Of a stretch of DNA of 64,000 nucleotides, positions 47,042-59,403 are shown in pieces; the first letter of the stretch is position 1; each line of letters starts with the position of its first letter. Position numbers and translations under genes: made by a program. The notes beneath the pieces were generated by a model. The model searched no databases. It was not told the DNA's origin and saw only the letters and a program-made list of their open reading frames with translations. Source of the DNA: Botryosphaeria dothidea (Eukaryota > Ascomycota > Dothideomycetes > Botryosphaeriales > Botryosphaeriaceae); NCBI GenBank assembly GCA_011503125.2, contig WWBZ02000016.1, forward strand, positions 1,488,001 to 1,552,000, given 5' to 3'.

Positions 47042-48822
47042 ATGTCTTCTGACGATGATTTCATGCAAGAATCGGACCAGGAGGAGTGAGTTTGCCACTC
47101 TGCACCCGTCTTACAAAGGCGCCGCGCTAATCACTTGCAAGATATGACTTTGAGTACGAAGACGACGACGACGAGCAAACCGGCGATGTGGATATCGAGA
47201 ACAAGTATTATGGTGCCAAGCAGATGAAGGCAGACAACCCGGAGGATGCGATAGAAGAATTCCTGGGCGTGCCCGCCCTAGAGGATGAGAAGGGCGACTG
47301 GTAAGCCTCTATGGCAGTGTCACTTCAGGCTCCGCGCTGATGAATTGAAGGGGATTTAAGGGCCTTAAGCAAGCCATCAAGCTTGAGTTCAAGCTCGGCA
47401 AGTATGCTGAGGTACGCTCGCCATTTTCTTCGAGCATATACTCTGCAGCGGAGATAGTGATGCTAACACGGGCCGATACAGGCTGTCGAACACTACAAGG
47501 AGTTACTCACCTATGTCAAGTCGGCGGTCACGCGGAACTATTCGGAGAAGTCAATCAACAACATGCTGGATTTCATCGAGAAGGCTGCAGAGGATGATGA
47601 GGCTTACCGTTGCATGGAGAAGTTCTACGCCTTGACGCTTGAGTCCTTCCAGAGCACCAACAACGAGCGGTTATGGCTGAAAACCAACATCAAGCTAGCC
47701 AAACTGTGGCTAGAGCGCAAGGACTACCGTCAGCTGACGGAAAAGCTGCGAGAGCTTCACAAGGCATGCCAGATGGAAGACGGCTCGGACGACCCTAGCA
47801 AGGGAACGTACTCGCTGGAAGTCTACTCACTCGAGATTCTCATGTACGCCGAGACGAGGAATAACAAGAGGCTCAAGGTATGTTTGACGCGTACGCTCTA
47901 TGCTAGACGAGACAAGTTTCTAATCCGCGTGTACAGGCACTGTACCAACGTGCGCTCAAAGTGCGCTCAGCGGTCCCTCACCCGAAGATCATGGGAATCA
48001 TTCGTGAATGCGGTGGCAAGATGCACATGAGCGAAGGTACGACCTCACGTAAGCGTTCTCTTCACGACTTCAGCTGACAATGAGACAGAGAACTGGAAGG
48101 AAGCGCAGAGCGACTTCTTCGAGAGCTTCCGCAACTACGACGAGGCTGGCTCCCTACAGCGCATCCAGGTTCTTAAGTACCTGGTGCTCACAACGATGCT
48201 GATGGGGTCGGACATCAACCCGTTCGACTCGCAGGAGACGAAGCCGTACAAGAACGACCCACGCATTGCAGCCATGACTGACCTGGTAGACGCGTACCAG
48301 AGAGACGACATCCACGGCTACGAGAAGATCCTGCAGAACAACAAGGACCTCCTTGCTGATCCGTTCATTGCCGAAAACATCGACGAAGTGACGCGTAACA
48401 TGCGGACCAAGGCGGTCCTCAAGCTCATTGCGCCGTACACGCGGTTCACGCTTGGTTTCATTTCGAAGCAACTCAAGATCTCGCTACCAGAAGTGCAAGA
48501 CATAGTGGGCTTCCTTATCGTGGATAAGAAGCTACGCGGGAAGATCAACCAACAGAACGGCACGGTGGAGATCGAGAGTAGCACAGACAGGGATCGGGTG
48601 CATGCGATGCAGGAATGGACGGCGGCGATAGGGTCGCTCTGGGCGACGGTGCTGAACGAGGGCGAGGGCTTCCGGTCGGAAGAAGCTTCTCAGTTCCAGG
48701 GCAGCACGGGAGCACAGAGCCTATCGGATCTTGGAGGACGCCATGGACCCAGCGCAAAGCTCGGCCGCGGGACGAAGGGCAAGGGTTTCTCGGGACGACT
48801 GCCGGGAGCTGGGTTGAGGTAA
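47042..48822 (+). CDS. csnB: COP9 signalosome subunit 2 (CSN2)
   Basis: Six exons: 47042-47085, 47142-47300, 47351-47411, 47482-47877, 47937-48036 and 48089-48822, giving 497 residues. The acidic N-terminus (YDFEYEDDDDEQ) is followed by helical TPR-like repeats with ENKYYGAKQMKADNPEDAI and FKGLKQAIKLEFKLGKY. The C-terminal PCI domain covers about 330-435, with KAVLKLIAPYTRF and ISLPEVQDIVGFLI. CSN2 is a core scaffold of the complex that removes Nedd8 from cullins and contacts cullin and Rbx1. In Aspergillus its loss blocks sexual development. The Gly/Arg/Ser-rich last 70 residues extend past the PCI domain and look disordered. The short first exons are typical. Two acceptors are AAG. Confidence 0.95.
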
Positions 48823-50207
48823 TGACTTGCAGCGGTGGCCTGCAAGCCCTTGTGCGAGGGGGGGGGGCCAATGGACGGGACCTGGCTGGCGCGTGAAACG
48901 TCCTTCTTTCTGGCGGGCACTGGCACGATGCGGTCATGGAAGTTGCTTCTACTCTAAAGGCTGAAACATGCGGTAGACAATGGGCATTCCTTTTTCTCGG
49001 GCGCGTAGCGAGCGCTTTCCTTTTGGCTGGGCCATTGGTGTGAGGCGGCATGCGATCGGGCGGACTTGCTGCTGCTGTGCGGGCGCGGGCGCAGGCGCGT
49101 AACTGCAGACTGATGGGTGCGACCTTCAGCCAAGGTTCCGAGGCTGCGGAAGGGCTGGCCGCCACGGTGGAGTCTCGCGATGACCTCGAACCAGGTCTCC
49201 CTCCGTGTCTCGCGCGCGCTGTGTTGCTTAGGGGCTGCGAAGGGCGACAGATCGCCTCGGGGCGCGCGTTGTGCGAGTCCGGGGCAGCTGGTTATAATGC
49301 TGCGGGCGTGCATCTTGGCCGCCGCTCCACCTGGCGCGGCGAATCAGACGGCCGCCCATGCAGCGCCTGCACGCCCAGTGGAGGCGGGCGAGCTACTCTG
49401 ATGTTACATATCACTTTCCCGTCGACATTCCGCCCAGCAGAGCAGCGCTGGCCTCCTCGCAGCTCGCCAGCGGCAGCGGCAGAGCAGCCAGCGGCCGCCC
49501 GCCCATGCAGGGCGGCCGGGCGGCGGTGATGCGCTGTGTGTGCTGTGCATGACGGATGTACATGCTGGGCGAGCGAGTGGAGGTGTTGATGGCTGCCGCC
49601 GGCGTGAGCAGCGGGAGGGACTACGGGCCCTCCGCTTCATGAGAGCACTCTGTGCGCCGTCACTATCCCTCTCGCAGCCTGTCTCACCTGGCTTACCGCA
49701 TCGCTCGCGGTGCATGAGGCGCTGGCTAGCGGCGTCCGCGCTCGATGAGGTTCTTCAATGCTGGGCCGGCCATCGAGTGCAACGGAGGCCCTCGCCGTTT
49801 CATCGCCGTGTGCGCGAGTGTTGCCGTGCGCGCTGGTACGGTACCTGGCAGCATAGTCGAGAGACTCGCAAGCCCCATCCCCACAGCTCAGCGTTGCCTC
49901 CATATATTGGCATCCTCCTGCTGCCCCTGGCAAAAGCTCGCCGTGTTACAGGAGAAGTCGCTGCTGCAATCACGGGCGCGGGTCTCTGCGCATACTAAAA
50001 CCGACTCCGCTGCCATTCCTCCATGGCCGCTCGTGGGTGACCTGCAATCCCGCGCCGCCGCCGTGCAATTTCCTGTCCTGCCTTTGCTGCTTCTGCTCGC
50101 AAGTCCAGTGCAGCCCTTCAACACCATCGTGACGCGTGCCTGATCGCCGCTGCCCCAGCCAGAGCCCCAGCAGGCGCGCCCCAGAGCCCCAGCGCCCCGA
50201 CGCGGCC
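48823..50207. other. GC-rich spacer: CSN2 3' flank and otubain promoter
   Basis: 1.4 kb with a G-run near 48860. Many overlapping GC-rich open frames exist on both strands, none with a known family. From 49900 the + strand becomes C-rich, as a leader for the otubain gene. Confidence 0.5.
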
Positions 50208-52093
50208 ATGAATCGACAACCCGTCCTCTCGCCCAACTTTCACCACTACCCTGCGCAGCCATTCCATGACCCGGCCCTTGCTTCGGTGTCGACGCTGTCG
50301 TACAGGTCCTTCCAGCTCCCCCATCGGACCGCGGAGCTTCCCGCCGGCTACAACCCAACACCACTGCCTCCGCGCCCGCCAGCCGCAAGGATGAGCTACG
50401 CCATGGCCTCCGACGACGACCTTGCCCAGCTGCAGAAGCTTTCCAACGAGTACCAGCCCGAGGCTACCGTGAGTGCTGCCGCCCCCGCGCCCCACCGCCG
50501 CGCTGCCGTGATGTTGCTGTTGCTGACTGCCCGCAGGGCCCGCTCGTCGGGCCAAGACAATCCACGGCCGCCATCACCACCGAGTACGCAAACGGCGACC
50601 CCGTCTATCGTGCGAAAACCCAGGTTCGTCGTGTGCTCGCCCTGCCCGCCTAGTGCCCCGACGCTGAACTCGTGCCAGAACCTGCCCTACAAGTATTCCC
50701 ACTACCGAACGTGTCGCGGCGATGGACACTGCGGGTGGAGAGGTATGCATTGCACGCTCGAGGCAGACACGCCCTCGCTGACATGATGCACAGCGGTGGC
50801 CTTTGGCTACTTTGAGGCTCTCCAGCGGATAGGCGACCGCACCAAGTTCCTCGAGGAGCAGAGCCGCCTGCGCTCGCTCGCCAACCTGCTCAACCAGATC
50901 GGCCTGCAGGCCGACATGTACGACGACTTCGCCGACGAGACCTTGGGCTTGCTCAGAAAACTGGCTAGCCTGCCTACTGCCGACGATGCCCCTCTGCTCG
51001 AAGCCTTCAATGATCTGATGGCGTCGATGGGTATCATCACCCATCTCAAGGCAAGTGTTCACATGACGGTCGTGTGCGACGTATGCTAACCTTGGCCCTC
51101 GCAGCTCTTGACCAGCGCTTGGATCCAGACTCACCCCCAGGACTTTGAGCCATTCCTCTTGGGCCAAGACTTGCAGCAGTACTGCCGGACTTCGGTCGAA
51201 GCCAGCAATTGCGAAATTGAGCACGTCACTTTAACGGCTCTTTTCCAGGTCTTGCTCAAGCCTGCTGGATTTGCTCTGGAAGTCCTGTATCTGGACCGCA
51301 GCGCTGGCGACGAGGGGGACATGTACCGCTTCGATGCAACAACTCACGAAGGAATGCAGATCATGGACGCGCCCACCGTGAGATTGCTCTATCGACCGTA
51401 AGCGCCCAATTCTCGGCCGAACAGGGTTTATGGTGTATTTCTGACCGCATCCCAGGGGCCATTATGATATTCTGTACAAGGCAGAGGAAGTCCAGCATAC
51501 GATTGCGCCTCAGATGCCGACCCAGGTCGCTGTCAATCTGGCGCCCCACTTCAACGAAGATTACGTGCATATGAACAGGGAGTTCTCGGACGTACTAGCT
51601 TACATTCCCGGCATGGGCCCTCAAAGCTTCGCCCCTAGCCTCGGACAGCCGTCGTACATGTCTGACCCCTTCGCAACCTTTTCACCAACCCCGGCTCAGC
51701 CGCCACAGCCTACCCCCCAACTCTACTCGCCATTACCAGTTTCTCACAGCCAGGATTACGTTGCGCCCAGCGTGCCGCTTGAGGCGCCGCCTGTTGCCCT
51801 GTTGATTCCACCATCAGGCAAAGTTGAGCGTGGTGGTCCATTTAGGCCATCTATGTATGAGTTGAAGCAGGACTTTGCCTCCGGTCCTTCTCATTCACCC
51901 ACTTTCCAGACGTCCATTTTCAAGAAGTAGGTCGTCGTAAGTTACTGTATGCCGTTGGCCGTTGCTAACATGATTCAGTTCTCACTACAATACTGCGCAT
52001 TTCCTGAATCCAGATTTCCAACCAGAAGAATGGTCACCTGATACCGAGTACTCCTCCAATAGCCGAGGACGTCACAAATCCACGTCCCAATAG
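50208..52093 (+). CDS. Otubain-family ubiquitin thioesterase (peptidase C65)
   Basis: Seven exons: 50208-50468, 50537-50623, 50679-50742, 50794-51050, 51105-51397, 51456-51926 and 51979-52093, giving 515 residues. The catalytic Asp131 and Cys134 lie in CRGDGHCGWRAVAFGYFE, and His323 in PGHYDILYK, so the triad is complete. The usual motif is GDGNCFYRA; here His-Cys-Gly-Trp replaces Asn-Cys-Phe-Tyr. Exon 4 ends at a GC donor (GCAAGT at 51051). Without the last splice the protein would end after IFKK; with it the C-terminus has HFLNPDFQPEEW, which I recognise as a conserved end in fungal homologues. Otubains cleave Lys48-linked ubiquitin chains in the cytosol and nucleus. The first 100 residues and the Pro-rich region 400-450 are disordered. 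Confidence 0.9.
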
Positions 52094-53217
52094 TGCGCTT
52101 GAACATCCGCGCCACATCCTCGGTCGAAACCGTGGCCTCGAGTTCTATTCGATCGATGATGGAACCGCAGCTGCGCTTGCCCAGCCTTTCGAATTGTCGT
52201 TGCATAGCATCCTTAACGAAGTCCAGCGAATGCAGTTCTGCTTTGCCCGTTATCTTTGAAAGCATTAGCTTGCTTCTTTCCCCGCGTCTATCATATCCAC
52301 TCCTGGTTGTTTTCTTTGGCGCAACTCCACAGTCCTCAACAGTTCTTCCATCTTCAATGTTCGCATTATATCTTTAGGAAACGCCCGTCACGACCTCAAT
52401 AAGACCATCTGCCTCAGGGTGCCCTTATCTTGGAATTTTTAGGCATCGCCTTCTATCCTACTTTCCCGACTTTTCCCCAATCTCAACCGAAGCGCGAGCT
52501 TAAACTATTGCTGGCAGCAGATTCTCTCTTTCTCGGCTCTTTCCCATCTAAGGTAGCACTCGAATAATCCTGGCCAGCCAAAACCGTATCTTGTTTCTCC
52601 TACTTTTCCGTATTCCATTATTCGACAACCTTTTGTTATCTGTCTACAATCAGCACTGCTCCGGCTGGCATTCTACGGGAAAATGGTGTTTTTGTCAAAT
52701 GCTCTCGGACACGGGAATGGAACTGAGATGAGCTACTATAGGAGTCGCCGGAGTCAGGCCTTTATATAAACAAATTGTTCGCTGTAATGGAAAGCATAAT
52801 ATTAGCAATGGAAAACGGCATTTACAATAAAAGCAACTCCTAAGGGTATTATAATCTCACCGTGCAGCCGGGTACCATTGATATCAGAGTGCATTTGCTT
52901 TTAAGTACCCAATCCCGGTGACCTGGTCTCAAGGGCACACGCACCAATGGAAGAAGGATGGAATAAGTTTCAAGCTTAGATTGACAGCAGCAAAAGGGTA
53001 TCTATGTCAAGCTTTCGTGGGCCTTGATGCAAGCTCGCTTCTTTTCCCCCTTCCTCCAAAAAAAAGGATGATTCGCAACATACACAGGTGGGATTTTCCA
53101 TACTGTCATGGCCGGAGATGTTCATTGCCGGACTGTTCGACCATGATACTTTCTCCAGATATACAAAGGGCTTTTACTTTGTTTTACAATCTCGTTTTAC
53201 CGTTTTTCGTACTTGGC
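52094..53217. other. Convergent spacer, otubain / SNX3
   Basis: 1.1 kb of 3' flanks, AT-richer than the neighbours. A 96-codon frame antisense to the otubain end (52265-51975) is not recognised. No gene is supported. Confidence 0.5.
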
Positions 53218-53970
53218 TCACCACTGGTTACGATCCCAGTTTGGATCTAGAATGCACAGTACGTTTATATTAGCGCACAGCTTTCTCATGGAGATTACCG
53301 TTCTCCTTCAGCGCCGGGGATGCTGTCTGGCCCGCTCTTTTCATTCCCTCAAAGCTGACGTGTGACCTCGCAGTCATTCCGGCGGTAAGGGAAATGGAAG
53401 GGAGCGGCAATATGTCGGGACCCAGATAGAACTCACCTTGCACAAAAGCGGCCAAGACCTTGCTCCCCGTCTGCAGCAGCGGGTGGCCGACGACGATCTG
53501 CAGGAAGCGCTGCAGGCCCTCGCGGCGGTGCTCGATGACGTCGTCGGAGAAGCGGTTGGTGAAGACCTTGCCCGGCAAGGGGGGGATGGTGACGCGGGCG
53601 GACTCGCGCTCGAGGATGTCGCGGAAGGCCTCGAAGTCCGAGTAGCGCCGGCGCACCGACGACTGCTTGAGCTTGAAGGCTGGGATGTTGGTCTTCATGC
53701 TGATCTCGTAGGTCGTGTACATGCCGCGGCCGGTGCCGTGGGTTTGGGGGTTGCGGACCTGTTTCGAGGGGGAATTACGTTTGAGCCTTTCTCGGGGGGT
53801 GAGGGGAGGATGTGACGTCTGGAGAGGGATGTGTGGGGGATCAAAGGGCTCCAAGAGTGGCGGTGGGAGGGATGGGTCTGAGACGTGCGTACCTCAATCT
53901 CCAGGAAGTTCTCCGGAGGGCCGTACAGCTCCTCGTAGGTCTGAGCTCGGGAGTCGGGGAGCGACTGCAT
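53218..53970 (-). CDS. SNX3: Sorting nexin 3 / Grd19 (PX-domain protein)
   Basis: Three exons on the minus strand: 53970-53893, 53758-53437 and 53246-53218, giving 142 residues. The PX domain fills most of it, with [11 protein letters not shown], the PI3P-binding [21 protein letters not shown] and [19 protein letters not shown]. The last exon encodes only nine residues, joined as [11 protein letters not shown], the conserved end of SNX3. The intron before it (53247-53436, 190 bp) is open in frame for 55 codons, so a retained intron would swap the normal end for a longer one stopping at 53270. SNX3 binds PI3P on early endosomes and works with retromer in recycling cargo to the Golgi. The 134-bp first intron follows codon 26. 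Confidence 0.91.
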
Positions 53971-55494
53971 TGCGCTGGGCAGCTTCCTTCCGCCGGTGGT
54001 AGCCAGTTTGACGACTGTGTGCGGGGGGGCTATCGGAGGTTGTGTGTGGTTGTTTGCGTGGTTTGTCTCGTGGGTAGCGGCGCCGAGGCTAGGGTGCCTT
54101 CAAGGTATGCTCAAGCTTCACGCACGTTGCAGCTATGCAGGAGGCGGCGTTGCGGCTGTGGTTGGTGCGAGGCAGTAGGTCGGAAGTCTTCGCCGACGTG
54201 CGTGGATGTCAGAGCTCTCGTGTGATGCCTGGGGATCGGCGGTCGAGCGTTGAGTGGGTCGGGGGTGGGAGCTCGTGTCGTATGCGTGCAGCTGCGGCGG
54301 GCGAGGATCGTGTGCGTGCGCGGGTGCGTCTGGTGCAGTCGGGTGGCAGAGAGATTGAGAGAAGAATTGACGACAAGGCAGGTCAGCGGTCAAGGCTGGA
54401 TAGAGTGGTGGTTTCGGCGTCAGGCAGAGAATGAGGGGCACCATAGGCGATCCATCCCGGCAAGAACGCACACGCCGCCAGCGGCAAGTCAGCCCCCGCC
54501 GGGGAACGTAGGATACCAGTAATAGAACTGCGACAGCTATCAGCGTTGCCGGTTTCTCCCAGCTTCCACGCATGCCACGGCCGCCCACTTTTCAGATCGA
54601 TTGCTAGGTAAGTGTCCACATGGCACCGCCGAGCGCTGCACCGTTGCCTTTCGCCGAAGCCTTGTGTTGCTGACGCACGCGAAGACCTGTGCATGCGCGC
54701 CCGTTGTGCTTCCCTTCTATTCGCCTTGGCTGCTGTTGACCTCGTCCAGGCCTCCCGCCAGCTCATCTCCTCCGTACGACACCAACGTACATACATCACG
54801 AGAACCCGCGCATTTAATCTACTTCTGCCTCACACTCTGCCGCAGACCCGACCACGCCGTAAGTTGAGCTTTGTCGCTTTTCCCTTTCATTCCGCAACCT
54901 CGGTCTTCTTTTCGGTGGGCGGTGGGATGTGATCTCGACGTGCGCGGATCTTCCGGAGCCCGTGGCATGGTATGATCTCCGGCGGTGTACCAGCCCGCAT
55001 CCGAGCAAGCCTGCCCACAATCCTAGCTTCCTATTTTCAAGCTTCTCTGTAAATCATTATTGTGGGAAGACATTTCTTTTGAATGCAGACTCCAGGGTTC
55101 TTTGTGCAAATTGCCTTTTTCGTATCTACTTTCGTGTATAGACGTTGTCCCGCATCCCTGTACCTTGGCATTCAGTGCTTTCCTTAAGCATCCTTCCAAA
55201 AGCAGAAATGTAAGAGAGGAAAGGGCAGAGGCAAGAAGGAAGGGGCTTTTAGGCGCGACACAATGCTGACCGGTCTCACACAGCCTTTCCAGTGATCTAT
55301 CTGCCATTTGCGAACCTCCCAATCAATTCCGTGCCCTTTACTTGGTAAGCAATTTCCCATGCATACTGGAACCAAGGCCCGACGGTCTACCACAGAGCAA
55401 CAGTGCCTTTTCAGACGAAACCCGCTGACGAATCCACAGCATGCAGCCCTCCCACCATTCCTCCCTCATTCGTAGGAATATCTGAAACCTCAAC
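53971..55494. other. Divergent spacer, SNX3 / small membrane protein
   Basis: 1.5 kb with both promoters; G-rich on + near SNX3 (54000-54350), which is C-rich on its own strand. No gene is supported. Confidence 0.5.
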
Positions 55495-56032
55495 ATGGCC
55501 TCCTCTCTTCCCGCCTTCCCGCGCTTTGTGTTCACCATCTTTGAGCCGATCTCCCTGTATGCTAATTTACTTCCTCTTGTCCACCCTCACTTCTGACTGT
55601 TTCAGCGTTGCCGGTTTCCTCGGTCCTTTGGTCTCCCCGCAGTTCTTTGCTGCTTCTCAATTGGCGACCAGCAAGGATGCGGCAGAAGCTCACGTGCTCA
55701 GTCCGACTGAACATGTTCTGGCTCTCCAGCTCGGCAACGCGTACCTACTCCTGGGTATGCTTGGCGTATTCATCCTCAACACCACCTTGGATCCTCCGAC
55801 GGTGAAGGCCTACTTGGCCGCCCTCTGGCTCGGAGACATCGGTCATGTAGCCATCACCGCGTGGGGACTAGGCTTGCAGGGGACGCTCAACTTCTTCAAC
55901 TGGAACGCTGTAACCTGGGGCAACATTGGCGTCACAGTTGGGCTGTTCATCATCCGGAGTCTTTACTTCCTCGGGTTCTTCGACAAGCAGAAGGGCGGTC
56001 CCAAGATTGACCAAAAGAGCAAGCGGACTTAG
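55495..56032 (+). CDS. Small four-span membrane protein (DUF7704-like)
   Basis: Two exons, 55495-55556 and 55606-56032 (49-bp intron, CTGAC branch, TTCAG acceptor), give 162 residues. Start MASSLPAFPRFVFTIFEPISLVAGFLGPL, with the FTIFEPIS and P-Q-FF motifs typical of a fungal family of uncharacterised membrane proteins. Hydrophobic segments are at about 9-30, 66-86, 97-117 and 128-148, and the tail is Lys/Gln-rich. No function is known. An in-frame ATG 18 codons upstream exists (55441); the family start is the one given. Confidence 0.8.
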
Positions 56033-56938
56033 TTCAGATTGATGTTTCAGGCAGTGGCAGAGGTCATTTTCAAAAAGTGTTAAGGAATGGTACGTCCAAG
56101 TAACAAGGCCTTTACTCCTATAAGGGTACAGCTGCTAACGTTGGGTACACAGGCTAAAAGTTTGGGGCTCTCACTTTGTATGATCCGTAGCAGCTGTGCG
56201 CTTGACCGCACCACAATCGAAGAATACCTTTACTAAGCAGTCACGAGAGTGAGGGACTCGAGTGCCGTCATGGTCAGCAGCGCTAGCAAACGTGCCCGTG
56301 TTTTTCGTCGTTTCTGGGTGGGCCTTGGGCAGTGACCTGCACGAAGTGGCAATGCGTGCCGGGCTAATTGGCAGTCGCGGCAAGTTGGCCAGGCGAATTT
56401 GGCAGCCGCGCCTTCTCAAAAGAGCTAGCCAGCATAGTATTCGCATGGACCCGTACCGTTGCAGTGGAGAGTCTGCAAACGCGTGGCATTTTGTGTGATC
56501 AAAACGGGTTAGGTTGTGAAGATGGAATATCGAAGTGGGCTCCACTGCCATCCCATTCACCACCCCGACTCTGGCTGCCTATAAAAACCCCTCACCCTCC
56601 ACCAAACAACAACCTTCCCCTAAACACCACACTCCTTGTTCGCGATCGGACGCCACGCTTTCTCGCTCTAGTCGCAACTTGCAGCTGCTCAATTTTAACT
56701 CTTCGCAACTCCGTGCTGACAGTCTCCGCAACTCTGCTTGCGCATTGCACCGCGTGTTGCCTATACAACTTCACCACTTGGTAAGCTCACTCCGCATGCC
56801 AGCATCCATCCAGTCCATTTCCAGCGCGAACCTTGCACTGCGCTCCACCGACCCGTCTCATCCAATGCGCCTGCACAGGCTTTGCTGACCCTCAACCTCA
56901 CAGAATACCGACAGTCTTGGAGTAAATCGCGTCAAACA
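56033..56938. other. Promoter and leader of the RRM gene
   Basis: 0.9 kb. From 56560 to 56780 the + strand is C/T-rich with CCCCTCACCCTCC-like tracts, typical of a leader before a fungal start codon. No gene is supported. Confidence 0.5.
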
Positions 56939-59403
56939 ATGGCTCCGATGACTCCGATGACCCCTCCTCCAACTGCCAAAGGCACACACCGTCGCGCGCA
57001 GTCGACGCCCGACCACGTATCCACTGGCAGTTCTGGCGATGACGCTCTTCTTTCCACCTCTCCTGAGCCTTCGACTCCCATCAGCCCGGACGAGTCTCGT
57101 CATGGTGGCATATCCCTCAATCCAAGCACGCCTATCACGCCTCCACTCACTGGTAAGCTATCCTCACTCGTCTGCCCCTCTCAACACCGCCCTCAAACCA
57201 ATTTGAGACTCTACCCATGCTGCGCAGTCACCTGGCGCCTCACCTACTCTCGCCATTGTCACTGAACACCTTACCTCATTTTACTCATCCACTTCACTTC
57301 ACAACTTCACCTCACCTTGGCTATCTCAGCTGGCCTTACACATAATTTCACACCTCACTTTGGATTTGCGCTCACATCGGCTCAATAGGCCTGGCTTGCT
57401 CGGAGAAGTCTCGTGATGATGAGCGCTCCAAGGTCCTGGGATCGCCTGGGTCTGCCGCTGAGACCAAGCCGATTTACAACTTCGAGATCTTCACTGAGAG
57501 CCCTGACAAACCGGCTGATTGCCCCACGACGCCCAGTGAACATGAGGTCGCCGTCATGAATGCCCGTATTGCGAAGGATTCCTTGAAGCCAACCACTCGC
57601 CGTGCCTCATTGTTTGCCACTCGCTCCGACCCGGCTGGCCTCTACTCGATGACTGACAGTGAACTTTCTCGGCCCATTGACGGTAAGCCTCCTTGCCACA
57701 GACCTCTTTTCAGTCTAACCCCGAGAAGTCTCCTTCGTCCAGGGATATTACGATCGAGACATATTCTCGCCTTCGTCCCGCCTTGCTGAGTCTCGGAAGA
57801 CCGAATCCCACAAGACCGCGTCTCACAAGGCCGAATCCCCGGTCCATCCTACCTCGACCAATGATTTCTCCAAATCCAGTCCTTTGGCCGGTTCTGCTTC
57901 ACCTGATGAGATTACCCCGGCTAATGCTCAGTCCTTTCTTCCTCCCGATGCATGCCTCTTCGTAGCAAGGTAAGTAATCTTGTTTTTTGTTTTTGTTTTT
58001 TTTAGCTGTCTGAACTGACCGTTTCGAACAGTCTCACGAGGGACAAGACAGATTCTCAGCTTCACCGCGCGCTGTCCGCGGAATTCCAACCGCACGGCAA
58101 GTGTTATGTGAAGGTGAAGCGTGCTCGTGGCATGCCTGTGGCTTTCGTACAGTACCATGACAGGGCCACGGCTGATAGGGCCATGGAGCTCACCAAGGGA
58201 AATCTCATTCTCGGTCGCCCGTGCCGCATTGAGAAGGCCAGGGCTCCCCGTTGCGTCTTCATCTCGCGCCGCGATGGTCAATGTCCTTCGGAGGACGAAG
58301 TCATCTCGTTGGTCATGGCCATCGGCCAAATCGAGAAGACCTGGGCACCTAATGAGACTGAAAGGGAACGTCACGGACTGGCACCCGGCTTCTGCTGCCG
58401 TTTCGCGTTTTATCAGGATGCAACCAACGCCATCGCTGTGAGCATCCCTTCCCAAAATACATGACTGTACACTTCAAGCCTAATTCGTCGTAGCTCGAAA
58501 GGAACAATGCCATCTACCACGTGGAGTCATTTCACGCGGCAGACAGGCTTGAAGGGATCTACGCATTCCACAAGAGCTCGTACCTTCTGGATCCCAACGC
58601 GTTGTCGACATGTCCTCGGTTTAACCCAGTGAAACATGTCCCGCATGCTCTCTGGGTCGGCAAGCTTCCCCCCACCATGACGAAGCTTCAGCTGTTCCGT
58701 GTCTTCGATAACAGTATGTCACGCGTTACCGAGGTTCATCTGAACATCCGTAGGAACTCTGACGAGAGCGGTAAGTATCTCACTTCTCGGCTTTCTCTGG
58801 TTTCGTTGTACTGAACAGGCCTTAGCACTATTGTCCCACGCAACTATCTACTTTGCGGACTGGCATGCGGCTTTGAGGGCTGCTTTGTGCACGCACAATA
58901 GGTTGCGCCTTACCACCGGCGAGATGGTCCAGATTGAATGGAGGCTGAGACCGTTTCGTGCCAACAGCGCTGCCTTTGATGCTTCGAACATCTCCAGTCC
59001 GGGTATTTTCGGCAATGGCCTGACGAACGGAGGTCTCGGCATCCCCAGCCCCATGACCGGTTTCCATAACACGGCATTTGGTCTAAACATCTTCCCGGGT
59101 TCCAATTCCAACTGTATCGATCGCCTTGCTCCATTGCCTATGTACCGCCCCACTGAGTTTCCTGCTCATACTCGTCAGTCGGGCCCCATGGGTCCATTCG
59201 CCTTGGGTGGCTTGACCAACAACCCGCCCTACATTCCGGGCACGGCAAGCGGTGGCTTTTCCAATGGTCCAAACAGCCTGTTTAATGGTGTTTATCCCGT
59301 CAACAATGGTGGCTTCGCCAACTCCGGCTTCCATTCAACCAGTGTTGGCACCACCGCCGGATACCCGGTCGCCAACGGCACCTACTTCACTGGTAGGCGC
59401 TAA
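56939..59403 (+). CDS. RRM-domain RNA-binding protein
   Basis: Six exons: 56939-57152, 57389-57682, 57729-57969, 58032-58437, 58494-58770 and 58826-59403, giving 669 residues. The first 235 residues are Ser/Thr/Pro-rich with repeated TP and SP sites, suggesting kinase control. An RRM covers about 245-330 (CLFVASLTRDKTDSQL, GMPVAFVQYHDRATADRAM, LILGRPCRIEKARA). A second RRM-like part covers about 435-510 (ALWVGKLPPTMTKLQLFRVFD, ATIYFADWHAALRA). The C-terminus is Gly/Asn/Pro/Phe-rich and disordered. It probably binds mRNA; the target is unknown. A Mei2- or Pin4-like role is possible but not shown. The acceptor of intron 2 (57728) is the least sure, with an alternative at 57725. Confidence 0.82.

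Noticed and set aside
48850..48870. G-run as a quadruplex or regulatory site
   Set aside because: A single homopolymer run; it has no second to fourth G tract in register.
51975..52265. 96-codon antisense frame at the otubain 3' end
   Set aside because: No recognisable family, no splice logic, overlaps a supported exon.
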